Below, piece by piece: positions 1 through 5,784 of a stretch of DNA of 5,784 nucleotides; position 1 is the stretch's first letter, and each line of letters starts with the position of its first letter. A program made the translations under genes and the position numbers. The notes below the pieces were generated by a model that was not told where the DNA came from, searched no databases, and saw nothing but the letters and a program-made list of their open reading frames with translations. This DNA comes from Thermoplasmata archaeon (lineage in GTDB: Archaea > Thermoplasmatota > Thermoplasmata > UBA184): the NCBI GenBank assembly GCA_030064695.1, contig JASHYV010000105.1, positions 1 through 5,784 of the forward strand, written 5' to 3'.

Positions 1-2
1 GG

Positions 3-680
3 GCCCGACGCCTCGCCGACCGGATGCTGGACGGACTCCCGACCGGCCTCCGTTCGATCGATGTCGGGTTCACCGGTCTCGTCGCCGACGCGGAGCGCCA
101 GGTGCTCGAGGCCCTCTCCCGGCGGGCCGGCTCGACGGTCATCGCCCGACGGGCGATGGAGCGGCCGCTGGGGCCCGCCGACGCGAGCCCGCTGCCCGCC
201 CGGCCCGACGAGCTGGTCCTGCTGCCGGTCCGTCGGGTGACGCTGGAGGCGCTCGCCGATCTAGACTACCGCGCGTTCGCGGGCAGCACCGACGCCCTCC
301 TGGCGGGGACGGAAGTTGGAGACTATCTGCGCGTGCTCGAGACCGTACTCGCCGGGCGCTTCGGCCGCTTCCTCGACGAGGCCTCGACCGCGCTCTATCG
401 ACCGGATCCATCGAGGCTCGTCGGGGCGCTGCTCACCACCGAGCTGTCTGCCCGACGGGCGGTCTTCGTTGACTTCATGGTCGACCCCGAGTTCCGCCGG
501 CGGGGCCTCGGCCGGTGGCTCCTGCGCTGGGGACTCCGCGCCCTGTGGGCGCTCGGCTACGAACGGGTGCGCCTCTGGGTGACCGACGCGAACGTCGCCG
601 CTCGTTCCCTATACGAGAGCTCGGGCTTCCGGGTGACGGCGACCGCCTCGATCTACCGGTGGGATCGTCCCGCCGGCTGA
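3..680 (+). CDS. GNAT-family N-acetyltransferase, probably 5'-partial
   Basis: Probable acetyl-CoA-dependent N-acetyltransferase; the acceptor (protein N-terminus, amine or small molecule) cannot be told. Counting from the ATG at 24 (218 residues), the C-terminal half carries the GNAT core. Strand beta-4 is VFVDFMVDPEFR at about 146-157. The acetyl-CoA pyrophosphate loop RRRGLG lies at 158-163 (R/Q-x-x-G-x-G type), followed by a helix. The final segment NVAARSLYESSGF is the classic GNAT end with its Asn and Tyr. The region around 70-95 (RVTLEALADLDYRAFAG) looks like the usual GNAT first strand and helix. The first ~65 residues are extra and I do not recognise them. The frame stays open to the left edge with coding-like third positions, and the ATG at 24 has no Shine-Dalgarno, so the true start may lie upstream. 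The gene ends 12 bases from the stop of the convergent nuclease gene. Family confidence is high; start and substrate confidence are low. Confidence 0.85.
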   Translation, partial: ARRLADRMLDGLPTGLRSIDVGFTGLVADAERQVLEALSRRAGSTVIARRAMERPLGPADASPLPARPDELVLLPVRRVTLEALADLDYRAFAGSTDALLAGTEVGDYLRVLETVLAGRFGRFLDEASTALYRPDPSRLVGALLTTELSARRAVFVDFMVDPEFRRRGLGRWLLRWGLRALWALGYERVRLWVTDANVAARSLYESSGFRVTATASIYRWDRPAG

Positions 681-692
681 GCGATCGGGGTC

Positions 693-2066
693 TCAGGTCG
701 GCCCGGTCGGCCGCGACGGGTCGCACCCGCAGCGGTCTCGGTACGGGCACTCCTCGAACATCCACCGGGGGCACGGCGCGAGCCCGGACGGGTCCCCGCG
801 GTCCTGGGCCCGACGCAGTGCGTCGGCACGCTCCCGACAGAGGCGAGCCATCCGCGTCATGGGCCGGAAGGAGTACTCCACGACCCGCAGCCGCTCCCGG
901 TCCGAGCGAGCGTGCTCCTGTCCGAGGACGATGCGGCCGGAGGAGGTGCCGGTCACGGCGCATCGGAAGCCCAGCTCGAGGGCGTACTGAGGGAGCCGAT
1001 CGAGCCACCGCTCGACCGGCAGCGGGTCTCGGGCTCTCGAGGTCTTGACCAGGTACGGCAGGCCGCGGAATCCGGCCACCTCCTCCTCGGGTTCCTCCGC
1101 GCGCGGCGGCAGCGTGGCCACCTCGCCGATCGGTCCCGACTCGACCGCCTCGAGGAGGCGGGAGAACAGATCGGGGCCCGACGGACGCGTCGGGGCGGGA
1201 GGCACCTCCACCGGTGAAACCCGCTCGAAGTACGCTCGACGCGGGAAGACGAGCTCCCGGAACTTCCCGACAACCGGACCCGAGGCCGCCGTGGGCGACG
1301 CGGCCCGACGCTTCGCCAGCTCGCCCTCGAGGTCGGACCGGGCCTCGATCGACTCGAGCTCGTCCAGGATCCGAGAGGGGTGCGACGCCTCCGTTCCCGT
1401 ACAGTCGCAGATCCGGCTCGTCTGAAATTCGCAGCCCCGGGAGAACCACGGACACCGGGGCAGCGCGTCCGTCCGCTCTGCGTCCCAGGCGGCACGCAGG
1501 TCGCTCGCGCGCCGGAGCATCTCCTCGCGAATGTGGGGAAGGCTCCGGTAGCCCACGTCGGCGACCGAGATCGACGCGGCGCCCCCGGCCGGCTCGACCC
1601 AGCTCACGAGCCGGCCACGGGGTCGACCGATCAGCGAGCAGTACATGCCGAGCTGTTCCAGGTGATCCGGGCGAGCGGTGCGAAGCTCGTTCGCGCGCAC
1701 GAGGGTGGCACCGGTCTTCACCTCGATCGGCACCTCGGCCAGCACGTCGATGCGGCCCGAGATCCCGTCCCGTCGCACGCGGACCTCGAGCTGGCCTTCG
1801 CTCGCGAAGATCGGGGCGAGCCGCCGGTGGAAGGCGGCGCCCGCCGCCTGGCGCTCGCGTCGGGCGACCTCGATCTCCGGCGGAGGGCCGACCCGCCGCC
1901 AGAACGCCCGGCGCAACGCCAGGAGGTCGGTCACGCCTACGCTCCGCACGTCGGAGGTCCGAAGCAATCGCTCGGTGAGCTCCCGCGTGAGGTCGGGGTC
2001 CTCCCGCAGCTCCACCCCGTCGAACTCGCGACCGGCGGTGGCCCCCGTATCCCCGGTCCCGGTCAC
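693..2066 (-). CDS. Cas4/RecB-like PD-(D/E)XK nuclease with duplicated, decayed second module
   Basis: Predicted DNA nuclease of 457 residues from a GTG at 2066. Residues ~40-150 hold a full PD-(D/E)XK core: H80, E94, D107 (GRIDVL), E115-V-K117 (IEVKTG) and Q138-x3-Y142, the pattern of Cas4 and RecB-family exonucleases. A Cys cluster follows (C205, C212, C220, C222), probably holding Fe-S or zinc. A charged linker spans about 235-265. Residues ~268-457 then realign to 44-222: RRAFWRRV matches RRAYFERV, EVKT matches LVKT (339-342), GRLV matches GRIV, and a second Cys cluster lies at C432, C440, C446, C448. In this copy H80, D107, E115 and Y142 are replaced, so it is probably catalytically dead, with a binding or structural role. 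The GTG start is chosen because a CTATACT box lies about 25 bases upstream. The frame stays open further upstream, but that part is antisense to nadB. No cas genes or CRISPR array are present, so a CRISPR role is not supported; DNA repair or replication is as likely. Confidence 0.82.
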   Translation of the reverse strand: MTGTGDTGATAGREFDGVELREDPDLTRELTERLLRTSDVRSVGVTDLLALRRAFWRRVGPPPEIEVARRERQAAGAAFHRRLAPIFASEGQLEVRVRRDGISGRIDVLAEVPIEVKTGATLVRANELRTARPDHLEQLGMYCSLIGRPRGRLVSWVEPAGGAASISVADVGYRSLPHIREEMLRRASDLRAAWDAERTDALPRCPWFSRGCEFQTSRICDCTGTEASHPSRILDELESIEARSDLEGELAKRRAASPTAASGPVVGKFRELVFPRRAYFERVSPVEVPPAPTRPSGPDLFSRLLEAVESGPIGEVATLPPRAEEPEEEVAGFRGLPYLVKTSRARDPLPVERWLDRLPQYALELGFRCAVTGTSSGRIVLGQEHARSDRERLRVVEYSFRPMTRMARLCRERADALRRAQDRGDPSGLAPCPRWMFEECPYRDRCGCDPSRPTGPT

Positions 2067-2086
2067 GTCGTCCCACAGCGGGAGAG

Positions 2087-2093
2087 AGTATAG
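2087..2093 (-). promoter_or_regulatory. TATA box for the nuclease gene (leaderless)
   Basis: Read on the minus strand this is CTATACT. The centre of its CTATAC core is about 24.5 bases from the GTG at 2066, the normal archaeal distance from TATA box to transcription start. The transcript would therefore begin at or next to the start codon. No Shine-Dalgarno sequence lies before that GTG. The box is one of few AT-rich spots in very GC-rich DNA. Confidence 0.55.
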
Positions 2094-2122
2094 GAGCCGG
2101 AAGGGGCGCCGGGACCGAGTCG

Positions 2123-2129
2123 CTATACT
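2123..2129 (+). promoter_or_regulatory. TATA box for nadB (leaderless)
   Basis: This is CTATACT, the same 7-mer as the divergent box at 2087-2093. The centre of its CTATAC core is about 25.5 bases from the GTG at 2151, so a leaderless nadB transcript is expected. The sequence just before the GTG (tagccgcggg) is not a convincing Shine-Dalgarno. The two boxes sit back to back, 35 bases centre to centre, within 84 bp between the two starts. Confidence 0.58.
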
Positions 2130-2150
2130 GGTCGGGCCGGTAGCCGCGGG

Positions 2151-3731
2151 GTGACCGACCCCGGCCGTCGACCGCTGATCATCGGAAGCGGGATCGCCGG
2201 GCTCTACGTCGCGCTGCGTGCGAAGGAGCTCGGGCTCCGCCCCACGCTCGTGACGAAGGGTCGGCTCGACGAGTCGAACACGCGCTACGCCCAGGGCGGC
2301 ATCGCGGCGGCGATCGGCGCAGACGACTCGCCCCAGCGCCATCTCGAGGATACCGTCCGGGCCGGCGCCGGTCTCGTCGACCGGGCGGCGGCGCGGATCC
2401 TGACGAGCGAGGCACCGGCGCGGATCGCCGATCTCGTCCGGTACGGCGTTCCGTTCGACACGGTCGAGGGCCAGATCGCGCTCGGTCGCGAGGCGGCGCA
2501 CTCGCGGCCCCGGATCCTGCACGCCGGGGGCGACGCGACCGGGTACTCGATCGAGGAGGCGCTCAAGCGCCGGGCGATCGCGGCGGGGATCGAGACCCAC
2601 GAACGGACCGTGCTGCGTGCGCTCCGCCCCGGCGACCGCGCCGGCCCCGTGGCCGTGCTCTCCGACCCCGACGGACGGGGGATGGAGGTGGAAACGGCCC
2701 GGCCCGTCGTACTGGCCACGGGAGGGGCGGGCAGCCTCTACCGGCACACCACGAACCCTTCGGTCGCCACCGGGGAGGGCGTGGCCATCGCTTTCCGGGC
2801 CGGGGCCCTCGTCACCGACATGGAGTTCATCCAGTTCCACCCGACGGTATTCTGGCGCGAGGGGGCGCCCCGATACCTGATCACCGAAGCGGTCCGAGGC
2901 GAGGGCGCGGTGCTCCGCAATGAGGCCGGGGACCGGTTCATGCCCCGCTACCATCGCGACGCCGAACTCGCCCCGCGCGACATCGTCGCCCGGGCGATCG
3001 AGGAGGAGATCGAGCGTTCGGGGCACCCGGCCGTCTACCTCGACGCCACTGGGATCCCCCGGGACCGGTTCCACGCCCGATTCCCGTCCATCACGCGATT
3101 CCTGGCGACCTACGGGCTGGACCCGTCCCGCGATCTGATCCCCGTGACCCCGGTCGCTCACTACATGGTGGGCGGGGTGACCACCGATCTCGAGGGCCGG
3201 ACGTCGCTGCGCGAGCTCTATGCCGCCGGAGAGGTCGCTTCGAACGGCGTCCACGGGGCGAACCGACTGGCCAGCAACTCGCTGCTGGAGGGGCTCGTCT
3301 TCGGAGAGCGGGTCGCGCGGCAGCTTCTCCACCCGGCGGCGGGCGGCCCGGCCACCCCAGGGCGCCGGATCCGGGTCCCGCTCGCGGTCGGCGAAGGGCG
3401 GCCCGAGGAGCCGGCCCAGTTCGAGATCGTCCGCGACCGGCTCTGGGAGGAGGTTGGGATCGTCCGCAACGCGACCGGCCTCAAGGACGCCCTCGCTGAA
3501 TTCGAGTCACTGGGTCGTGCCCTCGAGCCCGCCGACGAGAGGACCCCGCCCGGTCCGATCGCGAACGCGGCCTTGACCGCCTCCCTGATCGCGCGCGCCG
3601 CCCTGACCCGGACCGAGAGCCGGGGGGCCCACTTCCGATCGGACTGGCCGAAGCCGCGCGACGTCTGGCGGCTGCACATCGGCCTCGAGGCCGTCCCACC
3701 CGCGGGCGGCCCGGGCCGGCGGGCGCGATAA
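2151..3731 (+). CDS. nadB: L-aspartate oxidase
   Basis: FAD enzyme that oxidises L-aspartate to iminoaspartate, the first step of de novo NAD synthesis; quinolinate synthase (NadA) uses the product. It is cytoplasmic, and at 526 residues has normal family length. The N-terminal FAD-binding motif is GSGIAG (12-17). The NadB-type segment TRYAQGGIAAA (44-54) and the HLEDTVRAGAGL stretch (64-75) favour NadB over succinate dehydrogenase or fumarate reductase. Residues matching the E. coli active site (numbering from memory: E121, H244, T259, E260, R290, H351, R386) appear as E114, H230, T245, E246, R276, H337 and R372; the last six share a constant offset of 14. The C-terminal helical domain (about 420-526) is present. 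The GTG at 2151 is supported by the CTATACT box. The nadA and nadC genes are not in the window. The TAA stop lies inside the palindrome ahead of the acyl-CoA dehydrogenase gene. Confidence 0.95.
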   Translation: MTDPGRRPLIIGSGIAGLYVALRAKELGLRPTLVTKGRLDESNTRYAQGGIAAAIGADDSPQRHLEDTVRAGAGLVDRAAARILTSEAPARIADLVRYGVPFDTVEGQIALGREAAHSRPRILHAGGDATGYSIEEALKRRAIAAGIETHERTVLRALRPGDRAGPVAVLSDPDGRGMEVETARPVVLATGGAGSLYRHTTNPSVATGEGVAIAFRAGALVTDMEFIQFHPTVFWREGAPRYLITEAVRGEGAVLRNEAGDRFMPRYHRDAELAPRDIVARAIEEEIERSGHPAVYLDATGIPRDRFHARFPSITRFLATYGLDPSRDLIPVTPVAHYMVGGVTTDLEGRTSLRELYAAGEVASNGVHGANRLASNSLLEGLVFGERVARQLLHPAAGGPATPGRRIRVPLAVGEGRPEEPAQFEIVRDRLWEEVGIVRNATGLKDALAEFESLGRALEPADERTPPGPIANAALTASLIARAALTRTESRGAHFRSDWPKPRDVWRLHIGLEAVPPAGGPGRRAR

Positions 3732-3738
3732 CGGTTAT
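3728..3738 (+). promoter_or_regulatory. AT-rich 11-bp palindrome with TATA-like half, before the acyl-CoA dehydrogenase
   Basis: ATAAC-G-GTTAT is a perfect 5-bp inverted repeat around a single G. It contains the nadB stop codon (TAA, 3729-3731). The right half (GTTATG, 3734-3739) is centred about 26.5 bases before the ATG at 3763, the spacing expected for a leaderless archaeal promoter. The palindrome could also be an operator covering the TATA element. It is short, so chance cannot be excluded. Confidence 0.4.
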
Positions 3739-3762
3739 GGACCCGACGCCGTCGCGGTGACC

Positions 3763-4917
3763 ATGGATCTCGGTCTCTCGGGCGAGGAGCAGGAGCTCCG
3801 CGAGGCCACGCGCCGGTTCGTCCGCAAGGAGGTCGCCCCGGTGGCGGATCGCATGGACCGCGAGGACTTCTTTCCCCGAGAGCTGTTCCGGCGCCTCGGC
3901 GAGCAGGGATTCCTCGGGGTCACGATTCCGGTCGAGTTCGGGGGACTCGGACTCTCCTATGTGGCCCAGGCGCTGATCCTCGAGGAGATCGCTCGAGCGA
4001 GCCCGGCGCTGGCGCTGAGCGTCGGCGCCCACTCGAACCTGTTCGGGGACAACCTGGCCCGGAACGGTTCCGCGGCCCAGCGGGCCCGATACCTCCCGCC
4101 GATCGTCGCCGGGAGCGCGATCGGAGCGCTGGCGCTCACCGAGCCCAACGCCGGCTCCGACGCCGTCTCGATCACCACGCGCGCCGAGCGCAAGGGCGAC
4201 CATTACGTGCTGAACGGCTCGAAGCAATTCATCACCAACGGACCGGTGGCGGACACGCTGCTCGTCTACGCGAAGACGGATCCCGCGGCGGGCGCGCACG
4301 GCATCAGCGCCTTCGTCGTGCCGAAGGAGAGCCCGGGCTTCTCGGTGACGAAGAGCCTCGACAAGATGGGCATGCGGGGCTCCCCGACCGGAGCGCTCGC
4401 GTTCCAGGACGTGATCGTCCCGGTCGACCACCGCGTTGGCGCCGAGCACCACGGGGTCGAGATCATGATGAGCGGGCTCAACGTCGAGCGGGCGGTCCTC
4501 GCTGCGATCCCGATCGGCATCATGGTCGAGTGCCTCGACCGATGCGTCGAGTACGCCCAACAGCGCGAGCAGTTCGGTCACAAGATCGGTCGCTTCGAGC
4601 TGATCCAGGCGAAGCTCGCCGAGATGTACACGGCACTCCAGGCGGCGCGGGGCCTCGTCTTCGCTGCGCTCGACGCCGTCGCCCGCGATCCGCGCAGCCT
4701 GAAGGCGGCCGCGGCGGCGCTGACCTACGCCTCCGAGGCGTCGACGCGCGTCGCGCTCGACGCGATCCAGATCCACGGCGGCTACGGCTACATGCGGGAC
4801 CTCCCGCTCGAGCGCCTGGCCCGCGACGCGAAGCTCCTCGAGATCGGGGCCGGGACCTCGGAGATCCGCCGGCTGGTGGTCGGTCGGGAGCTCGTCGGCC
4901 TCGACGCCGCGAACTAG
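3763..4917 (+). CDS. Acyl-CoA dehydrogenase, isovaleryl-CoA dehydrogenase-like
   Basis: FAD flavoenzyme introducing an alpha-beta double bond into an acyl-CoA, with electrons passed to electron-transfer flavoprotein. It has 384 residues from the ATG at 3763, normal for the family. Visible family blocks are LTEPNAGSD (125-133), GSKQFITNG (about 150-158), GMRGSPTGALAF, REQFGHKIGRF, IQIHGGYGYM and EIGAGTSEIRRLVVGRE near the C-terminus. At the position of the usual catalytic Glu (E376 of medium-chain enzyme, YEGT) there is Ala363 (GAGT). A Glu is instead present at 242 in SGLNVERAVLA, where isovaleryl-CoA dehydrogenase keeps its catalytic base (E254 in the human enzyme, from memory). A branched short-chain substrate from leucine breakdown is therefore likely, but unproven. 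An in-frame GTG at 3757 would add two residues; the ATG fits the TATA-like box better. The gene follows nadB by 31 bases, with no shared pathway. No electron-transfer flavoprotein or carboxylase genes are visible. Confidence 0.92.
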   Translation: MDLGLSGEEQELREATRRFVRKEVAPVADRMDREDFFPRELFRRLGEQGFLGVTIPVEFGGLGLSYVAQALILEEIARASPALALSVGAHSNLFGDNLARNGSAAQRARYLPPIVAGSAIGALALTEPNAGSDAVSITTRAERKGDHYVLNGSKQFITNGPVADTLLVYAKTDPAAGAHGISAFVVPKESPGFSVTKSLDKMGMRGSPTGALAFQDVIVPVDHRVGAEHHGVEIMMSGLNVERAVLAAIPIGIMVECLDRCVEYAQQREQFGHKIGRFELIQAKLAEMYTALQAARGLVFAALDAVARDPRSLKAAAAALTYASEASTRVALDAIQIHGGYGYMRDLPLERLARDAKLLEIGAGTSEIRRLVVGRELVGLDAAN

Positions 4918-4954
4918 CGCGGCGTCCGCGCCCGGCGACCGGGGCTCACCAACG

Positions 4955-4960
4955 TATATA
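4955..4960 (+). promoter_or_regulatory. TATA box upstream of the coiled-coil gene
   Basis: TATATA is the strongest AT-rich element in the 69-base gap after the dehydrogenase gene. Its centre lies 29.5 bases before the ATG at 4987, so the transcript should start only about 2-5 bases ahead of the start codon. No Shine-Dalgarno is present (ctccctccgacatcgt). It probably drives both the coiled-coil gene and the gene that follows. Confidence 0.6.
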
Positions 4961-4986
4961 GCACCCGGACCTCCCTCCGACATCGT

Positions 4987-5718
4987 ATGGCCGGTCGGCC
5001 GCCGACGGCTGCGACGGGGGCGTCGTCGCTGCGCGTCGAGGTTCTCAAGGAACTGCAGACGCTGATCGACGACCGGGAGTTCCGGGACCGCATCGACCGA
5101 GGACCGATCGCCGAGACGAAGGGACGGGAGCACTGGGTGCTCCACCTGCTCCTGCGCGCCCAGGAGCTCAACCAGGCCCACGTCGACCTCTTGATCGGCA
5201 CCGCCTACTCGAACCTCCAGGCCCGCCTGCAGGCGATCGAGGACCGCGTCCAGCACGTGGAGTCCGTCGGCGAGTCGATCGGGGAGGAGCTGAAGACCCG
5301 CTTCGACGGCATCGAGGCGGCCCTCGGGGCGCGGGTCGCGAAAGAGATCAACGAGGGCCTCGGGAGCGCCGGCCAGCGGATCGGCGCGGAGCTCACGACG
5401 AACCTCGACGAGAAGTGGAAGCCGGTGGGCGAGTCGATCGAGGCGTTCGCGCAGTCGTCGCACCAGCTCACGAAGGACCTGGCCGACACCTACCGGGTCT
5501 CGACCCAGAGCCGGCTGCTGCTCAACGAGAACGCGCGGCGGATCATCGACCTCGGCCGGGACCTGGTCGCGCTCGAGGAGAGCTTGAAGCTCGCGCTCGC
5601 GAAGGTGATCGAGGACGGGCTCCAACCGCTCGAGGACCGGATCGCCGCGATCGAGTCGCGGCTCGGCCCGACCGAGGCGAACGGCTCCCACGCCTCGGGC
5701 GACGCCTCCGGCGCGTGA
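4987..5718 (+). CDS. Hypothetical coiled-coil protein
   Basis: I do not recognise this 243-residue protein. It is highly charged and almost entirely helical by composition, with no signal peptide or membrane segment, so it is probably cytoplasmic. Residues 15-75 form a compact N-terminal part containing the run HWVLHLLLRAQELNQAHVD (49-67), which could be a small helical domain. From about 77 hydrophobic residues follow heptad-like spacing (L77, L81, I84, V88, V91, I98, L102, F106, I109, L113, V117, I121, L125). A similar pattern returns at L196, L200, V207, L215, I219, I222, L226. An imperfect internal repeat (IGEELKT at 98-104, IGAELTT at 132-138; VGESI at 94-98 and 147-151) suggests growth by duplication of helical units. 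The tail (228-243) is rich in Gly, Ser and Ala, probably disordered. It may oligomerise or act as a scaffold. The ATG fits the TATATA box. A probable CoA-synthesis gene starts 10 bases downstream, implying co-transcription. Confidence 0.8.
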   Translation: MAGRPPTAATGASSLRVEVLKELQTLIDDREFRDRIDRGPIAETKGREHWVLHLLLRAQELNQAHVDLLIGTAYSNLQARLQAIEDRVQHVESVGESIGEELKTRFDGIEAALGARVAKEINEGLGSAGQRIGAELTTNLDEKWKPVGESIEAFAQSSHQLTKDLADTYRVSTQSRLLLNENARRIIDLGRDLVALEESLKLALAKVIEDGLQPLEDRIAAIESRLGPTEANGSHASGDASGA

Positions 5719-5728
5719 GCCGGACGCG

Positions 5729-5784
5729 ATGCGCCTCTCCCCGCGGCACCCCCGCTACCGAAGCCTCGTGGTCCGCCGCCGTCT
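5729..5784 (+). CDS. 4-phosphopantoate--beta-alanine ligase (archaeal phosphopantothenate synthetase), N-terminal fragment
   Basis: Only 18 complete codons are present: MRLSPRHPRYRSLVVRRR, running off the right edge. The HPRY-x-SL block (residues 7-13) followed by a basic stretch matches, from memory, the start of the archaeal phosphopantothenate synthetase family (COG1701), where proteins begin with a short lead and then a HPRY-S-L-x-x-R-E block. That enzyme joins 4-phosphopantoate to beta-alanine with ATP, replacing the bacterial PanC route in archaeal CoA synthesis. The start lies 10 bases after the coiled-coil gene stop, with no room for its own promoter, so it is probably the second gene of that operon. 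The match rests on a very short fragment. Confidence 0.6.
   Translation, partial: MRLSPRHPRYRSLVVRRR

Noticed and set aside
693..2066. Nuclease as part of a CRISPR-Cas system
   Set aside because: No repeat-spacer array and no cas1, cas2 or effector gene is visible. Cas4-like folds are common outside CRISPR systems.
475..2076. Second long minus-strand open frame overlapping the nuclease in another reading frame
   Set aside because: Its Arg/Gly/Pro-rich translation has no motif, whereas the frame of the nuclease gene holds the full catalytic pattern and Cys clusters.
2067..3332. Upstream continuation of the minus-strand nuclease frame, which stays open far into nadB
   Set aside because: It lies entirely antisense to a well-conserved nadB and its translation shows no domain features. 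The promoter box and GTG at 2066 give a better start.
2151..3731. Succinate dehydrogenase or fumarate reductase flavoprotein subunit
   Set aside because: The TRYAQGGIAAA segment, the length and the set of residues matching the NadB active site favour L-aspartate oxidase. No iron-sulfur or membrane subunit genes are adjacent.
4840..4857. Acyl-CoA dehydrogenase as a dead enzyme because the usual catalytic Glu is Ala
   Set aside because: A Glu is present at the alternative isovaleryl-type position (residue 242), so activity is expected.
4918..4986. Rho-independent-style terminator after the dehydrogenase gene
   Set aside because: No clear stem followed by a T-rich run is visible; the only distinct signal is the TATATA box.
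3481..5691. Very long minus-strand open frame (736 codons) opposite the dehydrogenase and coiled-coil genes
   Set aside because: It is opposite two convincing genes. Its translation is dominated by Arg, Asp, Leu and Glu as expected from reverse-complementing GC-rich codons, and it has no recognisable motif.

Overview
The window looks like chromosomal DNA from a very GC-rich archaeon. Three independent signs support this. The final partial gene opens with the start of the archaeal CoA-pathway enzyme 4-phosphopantoate--beta-alanine ligase. Short AT-rich, TATA-like boxes stand about 25-30 bases before start codons. Those starts lack a usable Shine-Dalgarno sequence, which fits leaderless transcription. 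A GC-rich Thermoplasmatota-like lineage is a reasonable guess, but the window alone does not prove the taxon.

Layout, left to right: (1) a GNAT N-acetyltransferase on the plus strand (to 680), probably entering from outside the window. (2) Convergent with it, with 12 bases between the stops, a 457-residue minus-strand protein (2066 down to 693). Its first half is a Cas4/RecB-like PD-(D/E)XK nuclease with a Cys cluster. Its second half looks like a decayed copy of the same module. (3) An 84-bp divergent promoter region in which both genes use the same CTATACT box, placed to give leaderless GTG starts. (4) nadB, L-aspartate oxidase (2151-3731), with the known catalytic residues in place. (5) An acyl-CoA dehydrogenase of the isovaleryl-CoA dehydrogenase type (3763-4917), probably with its own promoter inside an 11-bp palindrome that spans the nadB stop codon. 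(6) After a clear TATATA box, a 243-residue coiled-coil protein of unknown function (4987-5718). (7) Ten bases later, the first 18 codons of the phosphopantothenate-pathway ligase, running off the right edge.

The genes do not form one pathway. NadB feeds NAD synthesis, the dehydrogenase points to branched-chain acyl-CoA (leucine) breakdown, and the last gene belongs to CoA synthesis. The coiled-coil gene and the ligase are probably co-transcribed. No tRNA, rRNA, CRISPR array, insertion sequence or intergenic stretch over 100 bases was seen. The most unusual item is the duplicated, half-inactivated nuclease.
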